Below, piece by piece: positions 36,121 through 45,789 of a DNA stretch of 64,000 nucleotides. The stretch is taken from contig CAWUHX010000237.1 of assembly GCA_963922205.1 (NCBI GenBank), positions 1 to 64,000 of the forward strand, written 5' to 3'. The notes below the pieces were generated by a model. It did not search any database. It saw nothing but the letters and a program-made list of their open reading frames with translations, and had not been told where the DNA came from. The translations under genes were made by a program, and so were the position numbers. Within the stretch, counting starts at the first letter, position 1. Every line of letters starts with the position of its first letter. The DNA is from Romanomermis culicivorax. Taxonomy: Eukaryota; Nematoda; Enoplea; Mermithida; Mermithidae.

Positions 36121-37787
36121 TTGCCACCAAAATGGGAACTTATCTTTCAAAAAGGAGAAGGGAAATCTCTTGCTGAAGATGAAGTCATTAGCCAAAACCA
36201 TAAAGTTTTAGTGAATCAACTTCTGAAACTCAGAGGAGATGAAGTGGATGAGGCTGTAGGAGTCTTCACTTCTGTGAAGATGGCCACAGCTTCAGTGGCT
36301 TCAGTGTTTGATGCTAGCGATGAGACTCGACTTAATATTTCTCCAGAATTTGATAATTATCAAACGCCTGATAAATATGAAATGGAGGCCATAGTCACTA
36401 GGCAAATGGCAAAAAACTTGCAGCAGGAGGAAAAAGGACATCCTCTTGGGCAAGCAAAACCTGAAGAGGAGGTAAAGAGAATTTTTAAACCAAAGAAGAA
36501 AGAGTTTGAGGAAGCCCCTCAAATTGAAGATGGTAGACCGAAAGGGCTTCTCTCAAACGCCTTGATGGCACAGTTGCAAGGAAAGTATAAAGATTTAAAA
36601 GTGATCTTCGAGAAACTAGGTGCTAATAACAGCACCAAGTCCCAAAGTAACTTTTATATCGATCAAGGGATACTATATAGAGAGACTTTTGGCGAGGCAG
36701 AGGATCAAGTTGTTGCGCCCTCCATTCTCAAAAAAGTTGTCCTACATCAGTATCATGGTGCAGTGATGATGACACATCAAGGGTTTAAGAGAACCCTCGC
36801 TATTATTAAATAGCGGTTCTGGTGGCTGAGCATCGAAAAGGATGTTCAGAGCTGGATCAGCTTTTGTCTGATATGTCAAATGGCAACTCCAGGAAAGGCT
36901 ATGATACCGTCATTAAATCCAATTATCCCTAGAGGACCATTTGACATAGTCTCTGTGGATATCGTGGGAATTTCTCCCATGAGTGAGAAGAGACCATATG
37001 TGATAGTATTTCAAGATTACTTTACAAAATGGGTGGAAGCAGAAATGATTCTGGATCAATCTGCTGTAACCATTGTGGACAGTTTTCTTCTAAATATTGT
37101 GTTCAGGCATGGAACCCTGGTGAAATTGTTGAGTGACAATGGTTCATGCTTTACAGCTGATTTGATGATGTTAGTCTGTAAATTGTTAGAATGTCAGAAG
37201 GTTTTCACAACTGCCTACCATCCACAAGGAAATGGAATGGTTGAAAGGTTTAACCAAACCTTGATCAAGCAGTTGCAAAACGTTGCTATTGAAGATTCAG
37301 ACAAGTGGGACAGATATTTGCAATCTGTTGTTTTTGCTTACAATGCCACTCCTCATACCTCAACAAGATGTTCACCATTTGCCTTGTTGAGAGGTCATGA
37401 GGCTAATTTTGGCATTAGTATTGGTGTTGCAAGAAACGTAGTTCTGCCAATGAACTATGAAGCTTATAAGCATATACTAACCGAAAGTTTAGTAGAAACT
37501 CATGAGACCATTTCCGAAATATCAGGAAAGCTGCAGAGAACAGTAAAAAGTTTTTTGACTGTAAAGCAAAAGCCCATGATTATTCCGTCAATGAATCGGT
37601 TTTGCTGAAAGTCGATAAACAGAAAAAACTGGGTCTGCCATGGCAAGGACCATTTGTTGTTACTGATAATAGCAGATTATCAGAAAATGTGCTTGAAATC
37701 GCACACTGGAGAGAGCTGCTGACAAAGCAGATAAATGAGCAGGTTAAAGCACTTTTGCTACAAGACCGGCAGATGGCTGCAGTCTAA
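36121..37787 (+). pseudogene. pol: integrase, with one stop and one frameshift
   Basis: A ~130-residue variable linker is followed by an HHCC zinc domain (HGAVMMTHQG ... CLICQM), with a TAG at 36811 inside it. The core has the DDE triad in place: SVDIVG, SDNGSCF and GMVERFNQTL, with TAYHPQGNG between them. A one-base slip near the T-run at 37550 moves the C-terminal part (VLLKV...PWQGPFVV, the GPY/F-type module) into another frame, ending at 37787. The catalytic residues are intact, but this copy cannot give a full product. Confidence 0.88.
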
Positions 37788-38288
37788 CGATGTATCATCC
37801 AGTGATGTGCAGTTTACCGTAGCTTAAAAAATCAGTAATTACAAACTGCTGTAGCGCATAGCGCTGTTTTTTGTGTATGTGTGTGGGTTATTACCCCCCC
37901 CCCATATTTTTTCGTCCCCAATTTTGTATTTAAGTACAAATTGTATTTAATTGTATTTATTTATGTATTTATTGTGTATTTATCGTATATTTTTAATTTT
38001 CCCTCCTGTAAATCTTAAAATTTTCAAAATTTTCGGTAAAAAACCACTCTTCGCAAAAAACCCAAATTTTCAAAATTTTTTCGAAGCCCATATTTTTAAA
38101 TTCCCCCGAGTCCGAGTAATTTTTTTCGGAGGAAATAGTTAGTTGTTGCCCACCAATTCTGTGAATATTGGAAGAATTGGAAAACCGCTGAGTTTTAGAG
38201 TGAAAATAGACAAAAAGTATTGAAAGCGGAAACTTTGTTGATTTTTCAGCTCTTATAAATTTACAAAAAAATTTTTCGAAAATTGATA
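37788..38288 (+). other. Spacer between pol and the 3' ORFs
   Basis: AT-rich with a ten-C run near 37895. No coding sequence is seen. It may hold the leader of a subgenomic or spliced mRNA for the downstream ORFs. Confidence 0.4.
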
Positions 38289-40987
38289 ATGCTGAACTCA
38301 AAGAATTCGAAAAAGAAGCAGTGGAAAGTGGAGCAGCGGCCTCCCAATGGACGCCGCACAAAACAATATCTGGTCATGGACCCCCACCTGACCTACAGTC
38401 AGCCGCAGGTGCGGCAGAATAATTGGTACTTTTTAGTCAATGGTAAGGGACCTAAGTTGTTAAACTTAGTTAATCTAAAAATTTATTGGGCAAAGCAGGA
38501 TGTTATAGCCCAGCGGTGTCTTGACCAAGGCCTAGACAGTTTTCTAAATTTAGTGGGAACATATTTGTTCTGTCAAACTTGAAAAAGTGTGGCAAAGCTG
38601 CCTGTAGCATGAGATTTGGACTTTTTGCGAAACTACATCATTCCTCTACACACATAGGGAGTTGAATAAAATCGTGTATGCGATGGGGAAGAAGTGGAGT
38701 GTAGCAACTAGTGGACTAGGGGTAGATAATTTCAAAATTATTTAAATTTCTAATTTCCATCTTTATCTAATTTTCTAGGAATTTCCTCATTTTGGGTAAA
38801 TTAGTAGTAGGTACATTTTAAAATTCTTCTTGGAAATTCTTAATTTATTGGTTGGATAGGCCATTTTGGGCGTTGGATTGAGATGGCTAGCAGTCGAATG
38901 ATGGAAGACACAGGTGGTCTGTGCATGTACTCCCATATAAGGTAGAAGTCGGGGCCGCACTTGTGTTTAACTATCTGCCAACACTAACCCAATATATGTG
39001 TGGTACCTTATTTTCCCCTGCTTGCAATTTTTCTTTTTTCCTATTTGTGCTTACTAGTGTGTCCGCTTCAAACAATTTCCATTAAAAGTTGTAAACATTT
39101 CGCCTGAATTTTTTAGACTACAATGTTAAACGCATTGTCAGAGTCGGCGAATTAGAACGATGGTTTGCCACGACTTTCGGGAGATTTCCGTTGGAATTGA
39201 CAGAACCGAAAATGGTCGAAATAGGTAAGGTGGCTGAGATGATCGAAACCTTGAAGGTGAGTAGGTTTCGAGGACAGCCAATTATCGGTTTTGATACCGA
39301 GAAGGTTACTCAAGAGTATGTGAGTAAGGTTTTCGCGACTTCTGGGGTTGATAACCCAAAAGGGAAGGAGTTCGCGAGAGTCATTAGCTTCTTGACGGTG
39401 ACTGGAGATACCTTTGTTGTAGATACTATGACAATCATGCCAAAGGAATGGACGCTCATTCATGAGCTCTTAGATTCAGACATGCTTCTCGTTGGATACA
39501 ACTTGGTTACAGATCTGGTTGCCATCGGGAATGTTAATGGTGCAGGTAGAAAACACCAAGATGTTGATCTGACACCAGAGATCAAGCATAGAGTTATATC
39601 TTCATATGGCTGTTATTATGACATAGCCAAGGTAGGAGACTGGTTAAATGGAAGGTTTTTAGCAATGTCCAGGAAGTTGGGATTTTGCCCGGAGACGTTT
39701 AAGCTGAAAGGGTTGTTCACGGAGCTGTATCTGGTGGATATTGGTTATTTTCAAATCGATTTCCGTCAGAGAACGCAATGTGAACGATTCTGTAGGCACA
39801 CTCTGACGCAGTTTCAAATAAGGTATTCAGCACTGGACGCCTACTACTCATTGTTGGTTTTCCTAGCGTTTTTCCACTATGAGTTAGCTATGGAAGTCGA
39901 GGTCAGATTCCAGTATTTTCCGCATGATTTGATGAAAGCGGATCAAATTCAGGTAATGGCTTTTAGGCTATATAGATTTTTTAATATGATTCATGGTGAG
40001 AACTTCCTGCAGACCTTTTGTGGAAGTCCAGAAGTAGAGGAGCTGCAATCATCGGCTATTTATCACGTGATGAGACAGGAAATGTATGCCCGTATGGCTG
40101 CCCAAATGGATACCTCATTTGGAGGCTATACAGATTACAGCTTCCCTCATTACAAAGCGAATCCGAACAGAGGGAGAGATGTACACATCCCTAAAGGTAT
40201 TCATTCGGATTATACCATCAAGGAGAAAAGTAAGAATCTGGACGGTTATGATAGGGTAAGTGAGGATGAAGAGTTCAAAGAAGCTTTGTCAGAAAAGCAG
40301 ATTAGAGCTCGCATTAAGAAGAAGGTGGAGGATATGGTTAATCAAGGGAAAAGTTTCAGTAGACTTGATGAACCAGTATCTATGGTTTTGTATGAAAATT
40401 TCCTGAGGTATAGGAAAGAGACTAAGCAGTTGTTCGAGATAACATCTCTGGAAGTTGATTACCATGTGTATGAACCATTCAACATATCGAATGGTAAAGA
40501 CTCGTACATAAGACAACACTGGAGCATGGATATCGCTCCATATTCTGAAATATTGATTGAAGACAATTTTAAGGATTTGGAGGCAGTGTGCAACAAACTT
40601 CCCTTTACGTTTCACTTATTTTGGCCACATTGCAGAGAGGAAGCAGAGGAGTACCTTACCTCTCTCCTTGACCACAACTATTTGAGATCCTTTAGCCCCA
40701 AAGGAAAGGAGCAAATCTTGAAGATGTTGTGGAGGGGAGATAGGTATGGTCAGCATTTATCTTTTTTGAATAGTCTTCCAGTAACAGAAGTACATACGCC
40801 AACCAAAGGCGATGCTATTACTTGTTGGGGAAATCATTTTGGATTTATGCCCATCCGATTTTGGCCCAAGACAAAATTGTGGGAGCAAAGATCGGCAGAC
40901 AGGAGGAAGCATTTGGTGGAATGTCCGCAGTACAAGGACAACCCGTACTGCTATCAAAGATTTTATTTCCGTCAAATAGCCGTCTGA
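38289..40987 (+). CDS. DEDDy 3'-5' exonuclease-like protein encoded by the retrotransposon (ORF3)
   Basis: Open from 39095 to the TGA at 40985. No ATG lies near its front, but a short upstream ORF (ATG 38289) joins in phase through a donor at 38443 (G|GTAAGG) and an acceptor at 39116 (TTTTTTAG), restoring one frame, so I infer splicing. Numbering from the TTG at 39191, residues 30-230 read as an RNase D/WRN/EXD2-class fold. Motif I is GFDTE (D35, E37), motif II is VGYNLVTDL (N104, D108) and motif III is YSALDAY (Y212, D216). An internal CYYDIAK and TLTQFQIRYSALDAY match that family closely. All four metal-binding acids and the motif-III Tyr are present. Residues 230-598 are unidentified and end in a Cys-containing stretch (ECPQYKDNPYCYQ). 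I infer an active nuclease on DNA or RNA. The TGA may be a C-to-T change, since the same frame continues into the next ORF. Confidence 0.82.
38443..39116 (+). other. Predicted intron within the retrotransposon
   Basis: Donor TG|GTAAGG, acceptor TTTTTTAG|A, 674 bp, AT-rich, stops in all frames. Phase 1 on both sides gives a shared Asp codon. No RNA evidence is available. Confidence 0.6.
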
Positions 40988-42127
40988 GTGCCAGGTTTGC
41001 GATACCAGATAGATATGAGCGAGGATGCTACGAAGGAGGATCAAAAGAAAAGTGTGTTGGCGTATCAACGGGAATATGTTCCAGGCTAGGAACTGCCCTT
41101 TTTTGAGCTGACATTGCTGTCCAATGCTCCAGGCATTCAGATTACGCATATTGGCGATAAGGTTGTGGTGACACCGATAGGTAAGCAACCAGCAGTGCCG
41201 GTTACAGGCACTGAAGTAAGCACAACAGCAAGTCAGCAATCTGGAGTTGATACAAGTAACATGGATCAGGTGCAGGGGATGCAGGCTGAGCCTGTTGCGG
41301 CGAAAGCACAGCAACAAGTGATACCTGCAGACCTCAACACCCCCACAGACTTAAATCAGGAACGAGATGATTTAGAAGTGGACAAGGAGGTCACTGTTGA
41401 ATCATTGATACAACCTGAGGAAGAAACGCAGGTAACCTCCATGGTAGATCAGACAGAAAGTTTACTTTATAGAATGGATGTTAGGGCTGAACAGATGCTG
41501 GATGAAAGCAATCTGATAACAATTGCTGCAAGTCCAACCGTAGAAGAAATTGGAGCAAGGCTCAGGGAGCAAGCTGAAAAGGAAATTGAAAGGCAGAAAG
41601 AGATTTTCGCTAAACAGCTTGCGGAGCAAAAAGCGAGATTAGATCAGCAGCAGAAGCAGCTGGAGCAGGTATTGGCTGGTTTTACGGTGCAGCCGACGCC
41701 TCTGGCAGCGCTTACAGTCGTGCAAGCTCCGGCCAAGCCGCCTACTGCTTATCATATCCCGAAATTGCCGGCGCAGCCTGCTAGTACGCAGGTCATCCAA
41801 CCTGCGGTCAGCAAGGTTACGCCGACAGTTCAAATAGCGCCCAGAGATCCAGGAATAGACGGTGGTATACCAGGCATGTATACCACAGAGGAGGTTAGAA
41901 AGTTTAGAGCAGAGGGTCATATGGACAACCAGATCAAAAAATTAGGAATGAGGAAGATAGCCCAAAGGGCCAATAGGGCTAAAAGGAGAGATGAGGAAGA
42001 TGTGATTGAAATCAGTGATGATGAAGGACAGAAGACAGGGAGTTCTATGTCTGTGGACTCGAAGTTTGTTGGATCAACTACCTTACTGACAGATTCAAGA
42101 AAGTCTAAGACTAGAACTATGCGATGA
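40988..42127 (+). CDS. Coiled-coil protein segment with SUMO-interaction-like motif (continuation of ORF3)
   Basis: Same frame as the exonuclease ORF, separated by TGA 40985 and TAG 41087; between these two stops and beyond them the frame is open. No ATG begins the long part, which supports its being the C-terminal half of a ~1,055-codon polyprotein. The order is: acidic/Gln-rich region; predicted coiled coil (about 41554-41680, rich in E, K, Q, R, A with heptad-like L/I spacing); Pro/Ala/Gln linker; MYTTEEVRKF; basic stretch RKIAQRANRAKRR; then DVIEISDDE (about 42000-42026), a hydrophobic-then-acidic pattern typical of SUMO-interacting motifs. I infer oligomerisation and perhaps host SUMO binding. 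The catalytic role is none visible. Confidence 0.65.
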
Positions 42128-43263
42128 GCCAGACACCTGGAACCACAAGTTCTATGAGTCAAGTGCAGTCGATGGGAGCTTCAGCTAAAGTACCCCGTAA
42201 ATTGACTGCATCTCAGGCAAGTGCAACGATGAAAGGTACTTTGGAGAAGCCCTTGTCTAAAGTGGAGCAAACTTCTCAGCAGACCCAGAGCAGTTCCTCT
42301 GGGAAAAAAGTTATTTCCAAACCCTCTATGTCGGAACCATCTAAATTGGCCAAGAGAAGTAGAGATAAAGAAGTATTTTTGGAGTACCTGAGTTCTGTTT
42401 TGAGAGACTACTGGGATGTCCATAAGAAGTTTCCAGGGGTGAAAGGGAGGATAGATTTTTCGACACCAGAGGTGATCAAATTTTTTGCTCAGGATATGCC
42501 AGATGATGATAGGAATCAAATCATCTGGGCATTGGTGAATAATGGAGTAGAGGAGCTTTATGAGAACTATAGGGATTACTTTGAGGTTCAAGGTGCTTTC
42601 CTGTATGATCACATAAACGTTCCTGAGCCCATTTGGGAATATATTTGGCTCAAATTGATGCTGAATTGGTTTCATCATTTTAATGTGGAGATAGTGATGG
42701 CAGCCGTGAGATACTTATGTACCATGGTGTTGCTAAAGTTGGAACAACAGCAGTTGGGCCCCACACATATTGGTGCAGTTGATGCATGGGCCAAGTCATT
42801 TGTAACAGAAAGGTACTATTCAATCTACTTGCGGGGAGAGGGTAGTACTGCATTCAGGGAAGCATATGCCAACCGAATGCAGGAACACCAACAAACTGCA
42901 GTAGATATGGCAGCAAAGAGAAGGTTGTCTGATATGGTTCAGAAGTTTTCTGGTAAGTTCAAGAAAGCCGAGGATGAGGAGGGGCAACCCTTCAAGATTC
43001 CCATTTTAATAGAAAGGCAACCTAGAGATAGGTCCAACATTAGGAGCCAGCACTCCCGACAATCATCTCACTCGCAGGGTCGGCAACAGCCTGGAGTATT
43101 CAAATTACCCTATGCAAATCAACAGAGTCAAGGAAGGTCCAGTACGTCAGCTTCTGGAGTATCTTCTGTAAGTTCCACTCAGGGCTCGTACCAGAGGGGA
43201 ACTGGAGGGGGATATAGCCAAGGCCGTGTCAGGGACAGGGTCAAGGAAGACCCTTCAGAATGA
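42124..43263 (+). CDS. Unidentified retrotransposon ORF4 with helical domain and RG/Q/S-rich tail
   Basis: Starts at an ATG that overlaps the preceding stop (ATGA at 42124-42127), in the -1 frame, so it could be reached by reinitiation or frameshift. About 75 low-complexity Ser/Thr/Gln residues are followed by a ~190-residue, mostly helical region rich in aromatic residues (EYLSSVLRDYWDVHKKF, EPIWEYIWLKLMLNWFHHFN). A basic tail with RQPRDRSNIRSQHSRQ and SYQRGTGGG follows. After the stop at 43261, another frame reads on to GSFQYGGYGGGRQQ and a TAA at 43427, so the original C-terminus was probably longer and Gly-rich. I do not recognise the fold. A second capsid- or nucleocapsid-like protein is possible given the tail; this is inference. 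Confidence 0.6.
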   Translation: MSQTPGTTSSMSQVQSMGASAKVPRKLTASQASATMKGTLEKPLSKVEQTSQQTQSSSSGKKVISKPSMSEPSKLAKRSRDKEVFLEYLSSVLRDYWDVHKKFPGVKGRIDFSTPEVIKFFAQDMPDDDRNQIIWALVNNGVEELYENYRDYFEVQGAFLYDHINVPEPIWEYIWLKLMLNWFHHFNVEIVMAAVRYLCTMVLLKLEQQQLGPTHIGAVDAWAKSFVTERYYSIYLRGEGSTAFREAYANRMQEHQQTAVDMAAKRRLSDMVQKFSGKFKKAEDEEGQPFKIPILIERQPRDRSNIRSQHSRQSSHSQGRQQPGVFKLPYANQQSQGRSSTSASGVSSVSSTQGSYQRGTGGGYSQGRVRDRVKEDPSE

Positions 43264-43429
43264 TCAATCTGCAACCATATAGAGGTGAGACGATGGCCGG
43301 GGCCCCTCATGCGACCCAACCCCAAGGAGTTTTTGGAGGATTACTCAGCGGTTGTGGAGCTCGGGGTGGTCCTATCCTCGCCATGGTAGCTTCCAATACG
43401 GCGGTTATGGTGGTGGTAGGCAACAATAA

Positions 43430-44155
43430 TTTTATATAGCCCCATCATTTTTGGACTAAAAATCATTATTTCCTACAAATTTTATTTCAAAAAACATAAA
43501 ATACAAAAACACAAATATAATACAAAATACAAAAAAATATATATTATCTCGTTTTATTGTTGCTTTAAATTTTTAAATTTTTCTCATTTCCTGTGCCCAA
43601 AAGTTGTCCGGCAAAATTCGTCTTTCCATCCATCTTATTTTGGGCGTGTATATAGCCCTCGTATTTTTTCTCGTTAATTTCAGGGCCTGGAAAAGATGAA
43701 GACATGAAAAATTTTATTTGCATTTATAAAATTATTTCGTAAATTTGAAATATTTTATAGAAAATATTTTTTATTGAGTAGATTTGTATTGGACGGGGCG
43801 ACATGGCGAGCGGCCGACCATAGAGGAAGCGCACCTGTGGTAGCTCAACCCCTACGCTGTAAAAACCAGTACACAGGAGAAGAGGAACGGGGGCGCCCCC
43901 AATCTAGACACAGATCAGTGTCAAAGCCCAGGCCAAACTACATTCGTGATCATTTCGGGTAGCCTGAAAAGGAGTGCCCTGCCGAATGGATTGATCAAAG
44001 TCGCCATCACCTGAAGGATCTGGTAGGGGCTGGATCACATCTTGGAGGGGGTAGCCCCAAAAATTTGTTTTCCGAGGGGAAAACTGTTATGCAGTCGGGG
44101 CCTCAGTATGAGACTCAGGCTGCAGAAAGGTTTTCACCTCCGGTTGGTCGGTTTT
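43430..44155 (+). other. Retrotransposon 3' region with a possible last exon
   Basis: AT-rich to about 43770; then a GC-richer stretch is open in one frame from 43774 to the TGA at 44154-44156, interrupted once by TAG 43960. It could be a final exon or remains of a longer ORF; no motif was recognised. Confidence 0.4.
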
Positions 44156-44168
44156 GAGGGCCGAGGGA
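44156..44168 (+). other. Candidate polypurine tract
   Basis: GAGGGCCGAGGGA immediately precedes the 3' LTR; two pyrimidines interrupt it. Confidence 0.6.
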
Positions 44169-44681
44169 TGTCGGGGTTGCCGCAGGTGCACATGTTCAGC
44201 TTCGGGCGTCAGTGCGCAGGCGGAAGGACACAGCAAAAAGTGGTGAGAAAAAAGAGAAAATTTGCATAGAGAGATATGGCCACTGTTTCACGTTTTTTGT
44301 GTTTATTTGCCAATATAAAAATATTATGTTATTTTTTGGAGGGTCGCCGCCATTGTCCTTATTTATAATATTTTTATTATTATTATTTTTGGCATCGCCC
44401 ATCATTACCCAATACAAGTTGGACTGGTAACTTGTATTGTTTTGTGAGCATAGTGGAGGATCTTCTAAGATTAGGTGTGGAGACTTGGGTAGGATCTCCT
44501 GAGGTACGTGCCAAGGTGTTCTCCCTGAGGTTTGGTGAAAGTTCTGGCGAGTATCTGGTGAAACATCTGAGAGAGTTTTTTGGTTTATTGTTTTTGTTAG
44601 CCTGTGGTCAGAACTGTTGCAACTTCCTTTGTCTAAACCCAAAAGCCAGTTACATCATCTTGACCCCACAGCAGCCTAACA
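44169..44681 (+). repeat. 3' LTR (513 bp)
   Basis: TGTCGGGG...CCTAACA, aligned end to end with the 5' LTR. It has a TATAAA near 44314. The polypurine stretch GAGGGCCGAGGGA lies just before it (44156-44168). Confidence 0.95.
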
Positions 44682-44794
44682 AGCATGGCGTCTTGTGTAA
44701 AATTGGAATCAACTTTGGCCTGCCTGTGGAATCCGTGGATAATCTGCTGCATGACAGTATAGGTGCTTTTCGTGGCATGTCCCGGATACATCGA

Positions 44795-45785
44795 AACCCA
44801 CAATAGCAAAACTCGAAATAGTGAGACTCAAAACAGCGTTTCTCAATACAGTGAAATCTCAATACAGCGATTCACAATACAACGATTTTCAAAACAGTGA
44901 TTCTCAAAAGAGTGATTATCAATACAGCGAATAGTAAAAAGTTTTATGCATAAGAGTAAAACAAACATCATTTTTATAATAAATATGCAAATTAGATATA
45001 TTAAAATCATTTTTGCTAATTCTGCTAATTTGCTAAACTATTTGCATTTGGCTATCTATGTTTCACATGCTTTTGTATTACAGTTGCGGTAGGCATGCAC
45101 GAACGGACCTTTCCAAAATCACAAAAAATATGTGTCAGAGAAACATTTTTGTGAAACGGAAAAAAACGAAAACAAAAAATTATCATAAGGATTTCGGATT
45201 TAAATTGTTTTGAACGGAGCTTGATTGCCAAACATTAAATTAATGAAATAAAGAAAACAAAATGGAATGAATAAAATAATTAAGCATTAAAGGCAGAACA
45301 AAAAACAAATAATAAAAAACGGAAAGTAAAATAATGTAATAAAAAGTAGGTAAAAAACAGAAGTACACAACCTCAAAAAATTAAACAAAAAGAACAAAGT
45401 GTGGCTCAAAATAAGAATATAAAAGCAAAACAGTCAATAAAGGAAAAACACATGCATGTAGGTATGTTAATAATAAGCGAACAATAATAAAAAGCTGTAA
45501 TGTCGTAAAAAGACTTGCTATAGAGCCATAATGTCAGAAATTTAGCGATTGATGCCAAAATGTAGGACCAAATAGGCCATCTACTCTGCCCAATCACTCT
45601 CTTTCCATTCTAAAGATAATTTCCTTGAAAATTCGCTATTTTGGGAATTTGCTCCGAGACTTCACTGTTTTGAGAAATCGCTGTTTTGAGAAATCGCTGT
45701 TTTGAGGCATCGTTGTTTTGAGAACCGTCGTATTGAGTCCGCTATATGGAGCTTCGTTGTTGCGTGTTTCGCTGAATAGGGGTGA
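44795..45785. mobile_element. ~1-kb foldback element with tandem-repeat inverted arms
   Basis: The left arm (about 44803-44940) repeats AATACAGCGATTCTCA-like words about nine times. The right arm (about 45635-45785) repeats the reverse complement, TTGAGAAATCGCTGTTT. The interior is A-rich and non-coding. It lies about 110 bp past the LTR element. The build (terminal arrays of a ~15-bp word) parallels the MULE at 20.2-24.0 kb, though the word differs. Confidence 0.75.
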
Positions 45786-45789
45786 AACC

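Larger units (their letters stand above)
30606..44685 (+). mobile_element. Ty3/gypsy-type LTR retrotransposon (~14.1 kb) with extra 3' ORFs
   Basis: Paired LTRs lie at 30610-31116 and 44169-44681, flanked by the 4-bp direct repeat AGCA (30606-30609 and 44682-44685). The order is LTR, PBS-like site, gag, protease-RT-RNase H-integrase, then about 5 kb of further ORFs (exonuclease, coiled coil, unidentified ORF with RG/Q-rich tail), polypurine tract, LTR. Integrase after RNase H is the Ty3/gypsy order. Gag-pol is broken by at least eight in-frame stops and several frameshifts, so this copy is not autonomous. The LTRs differ most in the U3 half, often at CpG. I see no envelope-type glycoprotein. 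Confidence 0.93.

Noticed and set aside
35254..36813. Idea that TAA/TAG encode glutamine here (alternative code)
   Set aside because: Host genes and the same element use CAA/CAG freely for Gln, the frame also has indels, and other stops are TGA; C-to-T decay is simpler.
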